From: Mariaggregatimicrobium sp964498785
GTDB lineage: Bacteria; Zhuqueibacterota; Zhuqueibacteria; Thermofontimicrobiales; Thiofontviventaceae
Assembly: GCA_964498785.1 (NCBI GenBank)
Contig: CAZCJL010000016.1
Span: forward strand, 1 to 64,000
Direction: 5' to 3'
DNA: 64,000 nucleotides
The position numbers were made by a program, and so were the translations under genes. The stretch's first letter is position 1; every line of letters starts with the position of its first letter. Shown one piece after another: positions 26,000 through 35,320 of this stretch. The notes below the pieces were generated by a model, which did not search any database, was not told the DNA's origin, and saw only the letters and a list, made by a program, of their open reading frames with translations.

Positions 26000-27130
26000 T
26001 TAATACGAGTGATAATATTCGTACAGTTCATTAAATTTTCTTAGTTGTTGTTCATTTGAAAAATGATCTTCAACTCTTTTACGGGCGTTTGTTGCTAATT
26101 TTTGACGCAACTTATCGTCGCTCAATAATTTTGTTAAACTTTCAGCCAAATCATCGGGACTTTCCGGGGGGACTAACAATCCGCATTCGTTATCAATAAT
26201 CGCCTCAGGTGTTCCATCTACAGCGGTGGCGACAATTGGTCTTGAGCAAGCCATTGCTTCCAAAATTACATTTGGCAAGCCCTCAAATAGCGATGGCAGC
26301 GTAAAAATATCAAATGTATTCACAATTTCTGTTACATCTTCCCGGAAACCAAGAAAATGAAAATGATCCGTCAAATTCATTGCTGTTATTTTTTCTTCTA
26401 GTTGATTACGCAGCGGGCCATCACCTACAAAAACAAATTTTACTTTCGGATATTTTTCGATAATCCGTGGTGCCGCGTCAATTAAATACGTATGCCCCTT
26501 CTGTATCGATAATCTGGCAACAGTACCAACGATAAAATCATCTTTTGCAAACCCCAATTCTGCGCGTTTGTCTTTACCATTTACAAGGTTATATTTCTCC
26601 AAATCAACGCCATAATGAATTGTTTCGATTTTCTTTGGATGAATACCTCGTTTTTCAATTAAAAATTGTTTCACACCATCAGAAACCGGAACGATCTTAT
26701 CGACAAGCCCCATGCACAATCGATAAGCAACCCGATGCCGCCATTTATCCTCGTCACTCTCGGCAGGATTTGAAACGGTATCCCATGAAATGATATGATG
26801 TACTCCTGCAAGTTTGGCAGCTAACGCTCCGATTATATCCGCATAAAAAAGTGTTGTCATCACAATATCGATTTCGCGCGCTTTCATTAATTTAGCGACT
26901 TTAAAAACCTGGGTGAAATCGAATTTATGTTTTTTAGTAAACAAAAAAACATCATACCCGGTTGCTTCAAACTCCTTTTTCAAGGGCCCGCTGATTCCCA
27001 CGCTGCAAATCGTAATATCATATCTATTCCGATCCAGCATATTGATTAATTCCAGCAGCTTCCGTTCTGCGCCGCCAATTGAAAACCCGTTTACCAGTTG
27101 TAATAATCGTATTTTCCGTTTTTCTTCCAT
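26000..27130 (-). CDS. Glycosyltransferase family 4
   Basis: A GT-B fold retaining transferase of about 376 residues. The N-terminal acceptor domain starts RLLQLVNGFSIGGAERKLLELI. The C-terminal donor domain has VGTVARLSIQKGHTYLI and the E-x7-E pattern in LFEGLPNVILEAMACSRPIVAT. The second of two nearby ATGs (27130) is chosen because GGGG lies 6 bases ahead; the other is at 27142. It is cytoplasmic, acting on lipid-linked repeat-unit intermediates. The sugar transferred cannot be deduced. Confidence 0.92.
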   Translation of the reverse strand: MEEKRKIRLLQLVNGFSIGGAERKLLELINMLDRNRYDITICSVGISGPLKKEFEATGYDVFLFTKKHKFDFTQVFKVAKLMKAREIDIVMTTLFYADIIGALAAKLAGVHHIISWDTVSNPAESDEDKWRHRVAYRLCMGLVDKIVPVSDGVKQFLIEKRGIHPKKIETIHYGVDLEKYNLVNGKDKRAELGFAKDDFIVGTVARLSIQKGHTYLIDAAPRIIEKYPKVKFVFVGDGPLRNQLEEKITAMNLTDHFHFLGFREDVTEIVNTFDIFTLPSLFEGLPNVILEAMACSRPIVATAVDGTPEAIIDNECGLLVPPESPDDLAESLTKLLSDDKLRQKLATNARKRVEDHFSNEQQLRKFNELYEYYHSY

Positions 27131-27165
27131 AACATTCCCCATGCCCTTTTATGCGAACGAGTTAT

Positions 27166-27723
27166 TTATACATTACCCATTTTTTCATTATTCTTATTTT
27201 TATTCGGATAGATTTTCTGCGGATAGACGCCGACAATTGTGTGATCTGCCGGAATGTCCTGAATAACCACTGCATTCGCCCCGATGTTCACGTTATCCCC
27301 GATTGTTACATTTCCCAATACTTTACAACCAATACCAAAAAACACATTATTCCCAATTACAGGGAGTCCTCCTTTTCGGCCGGCAATAAATACATTTGGC
27401 GCTAATACACAATATTCACCCATTTCAACACGGGAAATAAGGCAACCGGTAAATGAATGAATCGCCAGTCCTTTGCCAATCTTTGCTTCTTTTGCAATAT
27501 CTATTCCGGAGGTAAGATGAACAAATATTTTAAGTACATAATGTATTAAAAGACAAATTTGTTTAATTACCGGAATTTTGAGATTCATTGACCAATGACC
27601 GAAACGATACGTTAATACCGCGTGAGCACCGGCATCAAAAATCAATTGCAATTTCCCCTTCAGCGAAAGACTTGAGTTCCATCGCGCCAATTCGTTAATA
27701 TCAGCTTTTACATTTTCAAACAT
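27166..27723 (-). CDS. Serine-acetyltransferase-like hexapeptide acyltransferase
   Basis: A 185-residue protein with an alpha-helical N-terminal part and a left-handed beta-helix of hexapeptide repeats (IGKGLAIHSF, VIGNNVFFGIGCKVLGNV, TIGDNVNIGANAVV). The family includes CysE but many copies in polysaccharide clusters acetylate sugars. Because it lies between two glycosyltransferase genes I infer sugar O-acetylation. It is related to the protein at 30633-31208. Confidence 0.88.
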   Translation of the reverse strand: MFENVKADINELARWNSSLSLKGKLQLIFDAGAHAVLTYRFGHWSMNLKIPVIKQICLLIHYVLKIFVHLTSGIDIAKEAKIGKGLAIHSFTGCLISRVEMGEYCVLAPNVFIAGRKGGLPVIGNNVFFGIGCKVLGNVTIGDNVNIGANAVVIQDIPADHTIVGVYPQKIYPNKNKNNEKMGNV

Positions 27724-27737
27724 AAACGACTTCCGTT

Positions 27738-28925
27738 TTATACATATTTTTCACACAAATCAGATAATTGCTTTCCACGAATGTCCCAGGTATGCTTTTC
27801 CTCAATTTCCGAACGCGCGTTATTTCCGATTTTCTGGCGTAATGTATCATCCCGGATTAATTTATTGATATTATCGATAACAGCATTAATATCATTGGGT
27901 TTTGTGAGCAAACCAGTCTCGCCATTTTGAATTATTTCAGATATCTGTCCGATCTCGGTAGTTACTAATGCTTTTCCACACGCCATATATTCAAAAACTT
28001 TTACCGGTGAATAATAGAAAAAATCTAATTTGGGATATGGCGCCAGGACGATATCCATTGCGCATATATATTTGGGAATTTCATCGTGCGATACAAGGCC
28101 GGCAAGAATTACTTTGTCAGACAGCTTATTATCTTCAATATATTTTTCAAGATAGGGCTTCATCGGGCCGCCATCACCGACCATTAGAAATTTTACATTG
28201 CTATGGTTTTTTACACAATTATCCATAATCGTGGTCAAATTCTCAACACCGTGCCAATAAATGAACGAACCGACGAATCCAATCACCTGGCAACCGTTTA
28301 AATCGTATTTATCTTTTACTTCTGTAGAATCCACATCCGGACGAAATCGCTCTGCATCTACTCCGTTTGGAATCACGGTAAAAAGGTCTTCTGGCAATCC
28401 GATTTCTGTGTAGTAATTTTTAACCTGATTTGTTTGTGCAAATGCAGCTTTGGATGATTCCAGTACTTTTTGTTCTAACCAGTATAATATTTTCCGCGTC
28501 GATCGATAATAATCTTGAAATACAATTTTTTCATAAGAAGATGGACTATCCACTTCAATAATGAACGGAATATTTGTTTTTTGGGTCAATGATACCGGAG
28601 AATATACGTAACTATCCATCCGTGAAATGACAAGATCCGGTTTCTCCTGTTCAAGAATCGCCAATTCTTCTTTTATTGAAGAAATGTTTTTTAATAATTG
28701 ATTTGGTTCGTGAAGGTAGCGATCAAGATGCTTTTTCAAAAAATCTCTGAACGTAGCTTCATGTACTCCGTTGCTGCCTTTTCGCTCGATATCATCACGT
28801 CGCCAATATAATTTAGCCTCATGATTATGCTTTTCGAACGCTTTCAGTAATTCGATCGCTTTAATTGTCGAACCCAATGAAACACCCCACAAATCCCACA
28901 TATAATTAAAATAAACAATTTTCAT
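27738..28925 (-). CDS. Glycosyltransferase family 4
   Basis: A 395-residue GT-B enzyme. Donor-site marks are VIGFVGSFIYWHGVENL, a GDGGPMKPYLE loop and the E-x7-E-type segment SPVKVFEYMACGKALVTTE, followed by GLLTKP. A 111-base gap separates it from the AlkP-superfamily gene upstream, one of the larger gaps in the cluster, with no clear promoter seen. The ribosome site is weak. Confidence 0.92.
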   Translation of the reverse strand: MKIVYFNYMWDLWGVSLGSTIKAIELLKAFEKHNHEAKLYWRRDDIERKGSNGVHEATFRDFLKKHLDRYLHEPNQLLKNISSIKEELAILEQEKPDLVISRMDSYVYSPVSLTQKTNIPFIIEVDSPSSYEKIVFQDYYRSTRKILYWLEQKVLESSKAAFAQTNQVKNYYTEIGLPEDLFTVIPNGVDAERFRPDVDSTEVKDKYDLNGCQVIGFVGSFIYWHGVENLTTIMDNCVKNHSNVKFLMVGDGGPMKPYLEKYIEDNKLSDKVILAGLVSHDEIPKYICAMDIVLAPYPKLDFFYYSPVKVFEYMACGKALVTTEIGQISEIIQNGETGLLTKPNDINAVIDNINKLIRDDTLRQKIGNNARSEIEEKHTWDIRGKQLSDLCEKYV

Positions 28926-29036
28926 AGTAATTTCATTTCCAATCGAAACAGAGTGTTATAATATGATACATTTTTTCACTTCGTTATTGCCTGTAGGCGT
29001 CATATTACTAAATAATTCAACAATTGTGCCAACACT

Positions 29037-30614
29037 TTAGAGATACCCCAGACTTTCCAGCCGGCTTTCTAAATCTTCTGTCATACTAAAATCTTCGTCA
29101 ACCGTATCTGCGTTTTGTTGATCTGTTTCGTATGTGTCAATAAATTCAACGTTGCGTTTTTCCAGCAAGGAAGGTTCCATAGCCTCTGTAATGACTTTTC
29201 CGTCCATGTCTTTACCGACTGGTAACTCACGCAGATACAGAATCGTTGGCATTATATCGCATACGAACGTTTCCGAAATCGACACTCCTTTACGAATATT
29301 CTTGCCATTCATAATCAGAATGCCCAATTCTTCGTGAACGCCGGTAATATCGGCTCTGTTAACAAAGATATAATCCGCATCAACGACTTTATCATCAACC
29401 TGGATTTTTTTCTTGAGAAAATCATTGGCATCATCGATATTCATCAAAAATAAATCTTGTAATTCGAGCACAATTTCCTGCTCATTTGTTTTCACATTGA
29501 AAATCGGTTGTTCTCTATCAATAATTTTCATGCTTCTAAAGATATTGGCAATTGTCCTGATTTCGTTTTTCCGTTTAGGATCATCGATTTGAATAATGTA
29601 ACTCGAGCCGATTGTCACACAGTGAGCAGCATCTTTCAGACCGACTGCCTCTAAAATATTCTTGCTTTTAATTTTCAACGACGCAAATATTTCATCCACC
29701 AGACCGAATCCATGATCCGAAAGGACGATCATGATGTCATTTTCCGTCATCATATCAAATACATCACCAACGAACTTATCAGCTTTGCGATATGTATCCC
29801 ATATCACGCTGCCATATTTTTCCCGATCCGCAGGATTAACTTTCACACCTGTACGCTTTTCAAATTCATCCGGGTCCATAAACGACCAAAATTTATGTCC
29901 AAGTTGATCTGTTTGCGGAAGCATAATTGCAGAAATATCTGTCGGATGATTTTTAAGGAGATGACAAAAAACATCTGTGTGCAAATGAAATTTAATATAC
30001 TGCAATTTTAAAAACGAATCGAGTTCACTATAATTACGAAATTTTCTTTTGACCATGAATGATGCTGCTTTTAACATCGTGGACAGGCGAACTCCATTTC
30101 GTTTTGCAGCCAGCGCTTGTTTGATATAGTAGCCGATTCCTGTTTTATCGTAAGATTCCTGCAACTTCATTTTTTGGGTCAGCTCAATATCTTTCAGAAA
30201 ACCCAAATCTTCAGGAACGGTACGGCTATCCCGCGCCAAAAAGCCGGGCACCATAATATCTTTAAAATCTTTTGGCGGCGGCCACGATAAATACCAATAA
30301 AATATATTTGCTGTTTCGCTTCTTTTCTCCTGAAGTATATTCCAGAACCGTTTTGCTTTTAAATCCCGAACAGTATTATAGAAATCCAGAATTCCATGTT
30401 TTTGCTCTACCTTGCCGGTGGCGATACTTGTCCACACACGGGGAGAGGCAGTAAATTCCAGGGATCGCAAATTACTTCTGACGCCTCCCTCGATAACTCG
30501 TTTGATATTTGGTAACTGATTTTCTTTCATCATCGGATCAATCACATTCCACGTCGCGCCATCCAGACCCAGTATATAAATCCGGGATTTTTCATTGTTC
30601 ACTCTTTCCGGCAT
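29037..30614 (-). CDS. AlkP-superfamily phosphohydrolase/transferase with LGY tail, within the EPS cluster
   Basis: A 525-residue type I phosphodiesterase/nucleotide pyrophosphatase relative. Motifs are ILGLDGATW near 12-20, RVWTS (nucleophile Thr) near 64, PQTDQLGH near 248-255, LSDHGFG near 309 and TGVHEELG near 434. No signal peptide is present, so it is probably cytoplasmic. After the catalytic fold an acidic linker leads to the terminal ESRLESLGYL, the tail also found on APS kinase and the ribbon-helix-helix protein. It lies between two acyltransferase/glycosyltransferase genes. Substrate is unknown; a phosphodiester in a nucleotide, nucleotide sugar or lipid-linked intermediate is plausible. 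Confidence 0.8.
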   Translation of the reverse strand: MPERVNNEKSRIYILGLDGATWNVIDPMMKENQLPNIKRVIEGGVRSNLRSLEFTASPRVWTSIATGKVEQKHGILDFYNTVRDLKAKRFWNILQEKRSETANIFYWYLSWPPPKDFKDIMVPGFLARDSRTVPEDLGFLKDIELTQKMKLQESYDKTGIGYYIKQALAAKRNGVRLSTMLKAASFMVKRKFRNYSELDSFLKLQYIKFHLHTDVFCHLLKNHPTDISAIMLPQTDQLGHKFWSFMDPDEFEKRTGVKVNPADREKYGSVIWDTYRKADKFVGDVFDMMTENDIMIVLSDHGFGLVDEIFASLKIKSKNILEAVGLKDAAHCVTIGSSYIIQIDDPKRKNEIRTIANIFRSMKIIDREQPIFNVKTNEQEIVLELQDLFLMNIDDANDFLKKKIQVDDKVVDADYIFVNRADITGVHEELGILIMNGKNIRKGVSISETFVCDIMPTILYLRELPVGKDMDGKVITEAMEPSLLEKRNVEFIDTYETDQQNADTVDEDFSMTEDLESRLESLGYL

Positions 30615-30632
30615 ATATCCTACCTCACATTT

Positions 30633-31208
30633 TTATAATTCAGATTCATTATCCTGTTTTACAATCTTTGCCGGAATTCCGGCAATTGTACAATTAGCGG
30701 GAAAACTTTTATTCACAACGGCATTCGCGCCAACTCTGCAGTTATCCCCGATTGTAATTCCACCAAAAATTTTTGCACCCGGGGCGATGAATACATTATT
30801 GCCAATCACCGGACATTTTCCTTTTTCATGTCCGATCGTGACATCATGAAACAACACAACGTTTTCGCCAATGACAGCTTTCTTGCTGACAACGATCGAG
30901 CCCCAGTGACAAAGATATAATCCTCCTCCGATTCGGGTCGAAATCGGAATCTGAATTCCAAGAATGATGGATGTCATGAAATTCAGAAGGCGTATCGGAA
31001 TTCCAAATAACGGAAACCATTTATTAAAAACAGACGCCTGCGCATAACGAAAGATAATTAATTTCATCAGCACCGGCCGATTCAGTATCAACTTTAGTTT
31101 TCGTTTAAAACCAATGGTGTTTACCCCCTCTGTTTTTGCCTGAATTTCCCAAAATCGATCCAGGTCTTTTTTTAAGATTTCTTTCAGATTAAATGCTTTG
31201 CTTTTCAT
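30633..31208 (-). CDS. Serine-acetyltransferase-like hexapeptide acyltransferase
   Basis: A 191-residue left-handed beta-helix protein with an N-terminal helical region. The repeats include TRIGGGLYLCHWGSIVVSKKAVIG, split as TRIGGGLYLCHWG and SIVVSKKAVIG, then VTIGHEKGKCPVIGNNVFIA and TIGDNCRVGANAVVNKSF. His residues in LCHWG and TIGHE suit the acetyl-CoA site. It is a second paralogue of the 27166 protein and lies 18 bases before the AlkP-superfamily gene. Sugar or amino-sugar acetylation is inferred from the cluster. Confidence 0.88.
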   Translation of the reverse strand: MKSKAFNLKEILKKDLDRFWEIQAKTEGVNTIGFKRKLKLILNRPVLMKLIIFRYAQASVFNKWFPLFGIPIRLLNFMTSIILGIQIPISTRIGGGLYLCHWGSIVVSKKAVIGENVVLFHDVTIGHEKGKCPVIGNNVFIAPGAKIFGGITIGDNCRVGANAVVNKSFPANCTIAGIPAKIVKQDNESEL

Positions 31209-31220
31209 ATATTTCTATTT

Positions 31221-32450
31221 TCATATCAATGATTTATAAACACTAAACAATCTTCTATAATGATTTTCCTCGGAAAATTTTTGTTCCGTCAGTTCTCTGG
31301 CTGCTTTGCCAAATTTCGGAAGTTCATTTCGATGATCTAAAAAGTATTGAATATGCTTCTGTAATTCCGTGATGTTTCCAAGAGGAAATAAAAATCCAGT
31401 CTTTCCTGGAGAAATTAATTCCGAGATACCGCCTACATCTGTCCCAATGACGGCTTTTGCCATTGCGAATGCTTCATAGATTACCATTGGCGCATTCTCA
31501 TACCATTCCGACGGAATGATCATGAACATGGAATTGGCAACCAGCTTTTTCAATTCATCACCACCTTTTTTCCCAAGGATTTGCACATTCGTTAACTTGT
31601 GCGCTTTCACATAATTTTCCAATTCATGTCTTTGCGGACCATCACCGATTATTTTTAATACTGATTTTTTAATACCCTTCATCGCTCTTAAAAGCGTCAA
31701 CAAACCTTTTTCATCGGAAAGACGGCCCAAAAATATGAAATAATCATCATATTGATACGTTGGCTGATATTCTTCCAACCTCAGAAAATGAGGGATATAC
31801 AATACTCTTTCTTTTGAAATTCCGCCTTGCACCAGCTTTCCCTGTAAGAATTTACTGGGAGCAATGAAGTAGTCAATGTGGTCATACACCTTTATCATTT
31901 TATGAATTGTGCTTTCGACAGCGATAAGCATACTGGCAGCATACGAATTTTTATGACACTTCTGAATCACGGCATTAAAAAAATTACCAGATAAGCAGCG
32001 TTCGCAAATCTCGTTTTTCTGCGGAATGTAAAATCGATAATTCGGACACACCAGCTTATATTGATGGACTGACTGCACGATGGGAATCCCATGCTTTTTT
32101 AACACCGGCAAAATGGACGGCGATATTTGATGATCAATCATGTGAAGTTGCGCAATGTCCGGTTTCTCTTTTTCAATTAATTCCTCAATTTTTTCTTTGG
32201 CATGAGAAGAATAAATGATGCGCCCCAGAATTTTGGGTGCATTCTTTATTTTTTCGATAAAACTTAACCCATTGAATTCAATCGCGTCAACGAAATATTG
32301 AGAATATTCCACATCCACATTTTGATCATCTTTCATTGCAAACGGAACCACCTGATGGCCTTTTTTCTTTAAAAGATCGGTTGCTTCAAAAAGACATCGC
32401 TCGGATCCGCCTTTAACGTAATTATATTTATTTACCATCAATATTTTCAT
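31221..32450 (-). CDS. Glycosyltransferase family 4 with cysteine-rich insert
   Basis: A 409-residue GT-B protein. The N-terminal MVNKYNYVKGGSERCLFE and the donor segment YFIFLGRLSDEKGLLTLL are typical, as is ENAPMVIYEAFAMAKAVIGT. Around residues 135-170 there is a C-P-N-Y...C-E-R-C...K-C-H set of cysteines, seen in one GT4 subgroup of exopolysaccharide clusters and likely to bind a metal. The acceptor and sugar are unknown. Confidence 0.92.
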   Translation of the reverse strand: MKILMVNKYNYVKGGSERCLFEATDLLKKKGHQVVPFAMKDDQNVDVEYSQYFVDAIEFNGLSFIEKIKNAPKILGRIIYSSHAKEKIEELIEKEKPDIAQLHMIDHQISPSILPVLKKHGIPIVQSVHQYKLVCPNYRFYIPQKNEICERCLSGNFFNAVIQKCHKNSYAASMLIAVESTIHKMIKVYDHIDYFIAPSKFLQGKLVQGGISKERVLYIPHFLRLEEYQPTYQYDDYFIFLGRLSDEKGLLTLLRAMKGIKKSVLKIIGDGPQRHELENYVKAHKLTNVQILGKKGGDELKKLVANSMFMIIPSEWYENAPMVIYEAFAMAKAVIGTDVGGISELISPGKTGFLFPLGNITELQKHIQYFLDHRNELPKFGKAARELTEQKFSEENHYRRLFSVYKSLI

Positions 32451-32484
32451 AATCAGCGTCTTATCTTTTTATAATTCATAAATT

Positions 32485-34203
32485 TTAATTTCTTTTCAGG
32501 ACTTGATAAATCAATGTCCTCAGCCCATTCGCCGACGTCTCATCATAAATCAGCGTCAACTCTGGCGGAACATCCTTGTTTTCATACAAATGATTAATGA
32601 GCGGATGATAGCTTTTATATCTTTCATTCAATACCAGATAATCCACATCCCGAAAATTTGCGTATGCTAACAAGCGATCGACTCTATTTTCAGGAATTTC
32701 CACAGATTCCGCAATTTCATAATTTCCGGCATAAAAGCTCACTGCATGATTATATGCCATGATGATCGGGCTTTTCGCTCCCTTATTTTTTAACCACAGC
32801 CCGGCTTGTTTTTGCTCAATTGCCGGCGCCCATAACTGGGTTGAATATTTATTCTTTTGCATGTGCTTTCCGAATTCCGGTAAAAGTGCAGTGCTCGCGA
32901 TAACGACTGTGACAATTACCAGTCCGGCAACATTCAGCGCAAATTCTGATTTAAATTGAGGAACTGATTTTTGAATTGTTTTCTTGAACCACTCAACAAA
33001 ATGTTCTGCCCCGTTCGCCACCCATATTAATGCAACGGGGATTAACGGAATAAAATAGCGAATTGTGATGTGAAAAACAGGGATCACGATGAACCAGAAA
33101 AAAATTATGAATGCCAGCAGATACAAATTTACCAGCGCATCTTTGCCGGACCAGGATTTACTGAATAATCCCAAACCAAGCAATAACACCAAAGGCATCG
33201 GTAATACCTGTGTAAATGCCTGCGTCACCAGTTTATAAAAATTTTCAAATACTTTCTTTGCCACACTTCCGATGGAAACCTTGATCACGTCAGATTTCTG
33301 TTGTTCGACCTTTGACACGAAATTGCCAATGTGGTAAATTTCATCCTGAACCAGCCGGGTATTATCATCGTTCAGTGAATGAAACGGATTTTCTTTAAAT
33401 TTATCCTGATTTCTCACATACATTTCACCCTGCTGATTCACAGTCCCCTTTGTGCTGATTGTCCAGGCGCCGGTGTGTTGCTTCAAAAAATACAAATAGG
33501 GAAATGACGTCACTCCGAATCCCAAATTAGTCAGCATCAGAATATAAACATAAGGCATAAAACTTTTTCGCTTGAAAATCTGAGCGATGACGACTAAAAA
33601 GACGATCCCGGAATAGGTCACTAAGAATCCGATTCCTTCGGGTCTTGTTAAATAGGCACATCCAAACAAGATGCCCAGTACGATTGATTTGCCCAGGCTT
33701 TTTGCGTTCAAGATGTTCCAGCCGAGAATAATCGCGATCACAGCGATAAAACTGTAAATTGAATCCGATTCTGCTTTCACACTGAAATGCGCTGAAATCG
33801 TGTAACAGGAACCTAAAATAGCAACAGCAAATGCAACTTTTTTATTGAAATGGGTTTTCACAAAAAAGAAAAGCGGGACAATTAACAATGTCGAACTCAA
33901 CATCGACACTAACCGGCCGGCAATTTCATAATCAGGCACAAGGTATGCAAACAATGCCACAACTATGGAATAAAATGGCGACCAGTATGTATGAAACACA
34001 TGATTCACTCCGTTGAGATGTGCGCTTGCCGCGAGTTTCAGATAATTTACCTCGTCAAAGCCAATCGCGAATGATTTTGTGCTTAAAATGAGCCGAAAAA
34101 TTAAAGCGCCTGCGATAATAAATATCAGCAGAAACCACTCCTGCTTCTTCATATCAGTATTCATTTTATTCCACATTGCTTTGAACATGTTATTGTTCTC
34201 CAT
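32485..34203 (-). CDS. GT-C-fold integral membrane glycosyltransferase (ArnT/PMT-like)
   Basis: A 572-residue protein with about 10-12 membrane helices and a C-terminal soluble domain. The first periplasmic loop carries FAIGFDEVNYLKLA, the acidic motif of polyprenyl-phosphate-sugar-dependent transferases of the GT39/GT83 type. The open frame extends to 34284, but ATG 34203 is preferred: AGGA lies 8 bases ahead, overlapping the stop of the upstream gene. It likely uses a polyprenyl-phosphate sugar made by one of the DPM-like GT2 enzymes farther upstream to decorate the polymer on the periplasmic side. Confidence 0.85.
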   Translation of the reverse strand: MENNNMFKAMWNKMNTDMKKQEWFLLIFIIAGALIFRLILSTKSFAIGFDEVNYLKLAASAHLNGVNHVFHTYWSPFYSIVVALFAYLVPDYEIAGRLVSMLSSTLLIVPLFFFVKTHFNKKVAFAVAILGSCYTISAHFSVKAESDSIYSFIAVIAIILGWNILNAKSLGKSIVLGILFGCAYLTRPEGIGFLVTYSGIVFLVVIAQIFKRKSFMPYVYILMLTNLGFGVTSFPYLYFLKQHTGAWTISTKGTVNQQGEMYVRNQDKFKENPFHSLNDDNTRLVQDEIYHIGNFVSKVEQQKSDVIKVSIGSVAKKVFENFYKLVTQAFTQVLPMPLVLLLGLGLFSKSWSGKDALVNLYLLAFIIFFWFIVIPVFHITIRYFIPLIPVALIWVANGAEHFVEWFKKTIQKSVPQFKSEFALNVAGLVIVTVVIASTALLPEFGKHMQKNKYSTQLWAPAIEQKQAGLWLKNKGAKSPIIMAYNHAVSFYAGNYEIAESVEIPENRVDRLLAYANFRDVDYLVLNERYKSYHPLINHLYENKDVPPELTLIYDETSANGLRTLIYQVLKRN

Positions 34204-34213
34204 TATTTTTATC

Positions 34214-35311
34214 CTAGCCCGCCATTTTAAAAAATAGCTTTTCATAACTATCCGTGATTCGGTCCCAGGTATATGCTTCCTCAATTCTGGCGACTGCCAG
34301 TTTTTGATGTTCCCTTACTACTGCCGGATTATCAAGCAGGTACTGCATTTTTTCTGCCAGATCCTGCGCCTCATTTTGTGTATTGAAATAGATCCCCGAC
34401 TTTCGCAACACTTCCCGATGTTCGGGAACATCGTTCGCGAGAACACAATTTCCGTAACCCATTGCTTCTAAAAGTGCCGGATGTGTTCCGCCAACTTCTG
34501 TGGCCTGTACATAAAAATAGGCGTTTGATTGAAATTCCTTGTAGCCCTGCCCGAAAACATAGCCTGTAAAAATGATCCGCGGATCCTTGGTTTTTTTTAA
34601 GTCTTGTTTATATTTTGTGCTATAAGGTGCATCTCCGACGACCACCAGTTGTAAATCGGTTTTTACTTTTTCGAACGCTTTAACCACCAGATGTGCATTA
34701 TTTTCCGGCTCGAGTCTGCTGACATATAATATGTATTTTTCGGGCTCAACGCCAAATTTATCCAGCACATCTTTTGTCGGCGCTTTTTTCGTTGGTGCTC
34801 CATAAGGAATAAAAGTTGAATCTTTATCAAATTTATCCTGATAATATTTTTTTATAAATATCGAGTCTGTCACCACTTCGTTTGGTAAAAAGGTTGCCAA
34901 CCATTCGGACATTTTATAATACATTTGTCCGAGTTTATTCCATTTGTCCCGCTGCCATTCCAGCCCATCGACATTTAAAGCGACTTTTTTGAAGCTCATT
35001 CGCGGCACAAATGAAAACAAGCTGTTCGCGCTGTTGCAAATCAACACCACATCGAATTTACGAAAAGTTCCGTGTAACACGCTGACTGCGGTATGTGCAA
35101 CGGTATCAAGATATTTATGACTAATTGTGGGTAAAATAATGATTTCTACGCCCTTGTAATATTTTTCAGAATATTCAATTATATTAGACCGTCCATAGAC
35201 AGACACTTCATGACCTTTTTCAACCAGGCGAGGAGCCAATTCTTCTGCGAAAGTTTCAAAACCACCGTAATTCGCGGGGATTCCCCTGATTCCCATTATT
35301 GCAATTTTCAT
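34214..35311 (-). CDS. DUF1972-type glycosyltransferase family 4
   Basis: A 365-residue GT-B protein of the subgroup starting with the DUF1972 domain: KIAIMGIRGIPANYGGFETF at the N terminus, then LNVDGLEWQRDKWN. The donor half has YILYVSRLEPENNAHLVVKAF and GGTHPALLEAMGYGNCVLAN. Relatives are rhamnosyl- or glucosyltransferases of capsule and S-layer glycan clusters. It is 9 bases from the upstream aminotransferase. Confidence 0.92.
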   Translation of the reverse strand: MKIAIMGIRGIPANYGGFETFAEELAPRLVEKGHEVSVYGRSNIIEYSEKYYKGVEIIILPTISHKYLDTVAHTAVSVLHGTFRKFDVVLICNSANSLFSFVPRMSFKKVALNVDGLEWQRDKWNKLGQMYYKMSEWLATFLPNEVVTDSIFIKKYYQDKFDKDSTFIPYGAPTKKAPTKDVLDKFGVEPEKYILYVSRLEPENNAHLVVKAFEKVKTDLQLVVVGDAPYSTKYKQDLKKTKDPRIIFTGYVFGQGYKEFQSNAYFYVQATEVGGTHPALLEAMGYGNCVLANDVPEHREVLRKSGIYFNTQNEAQDLAEKMQYLLDNPAVVREHQKLAVARIEEAYTWDRITDSYEKLFFKMAG

Positions 35312-35320
35312 AACGTCCCA

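Noticed and set aside
28926..29036. Promoter in the 111-base gap before the GT4 gene at 27738
   Set aside because: AT-rich hexamers are present but none pair at acceptable spacing.
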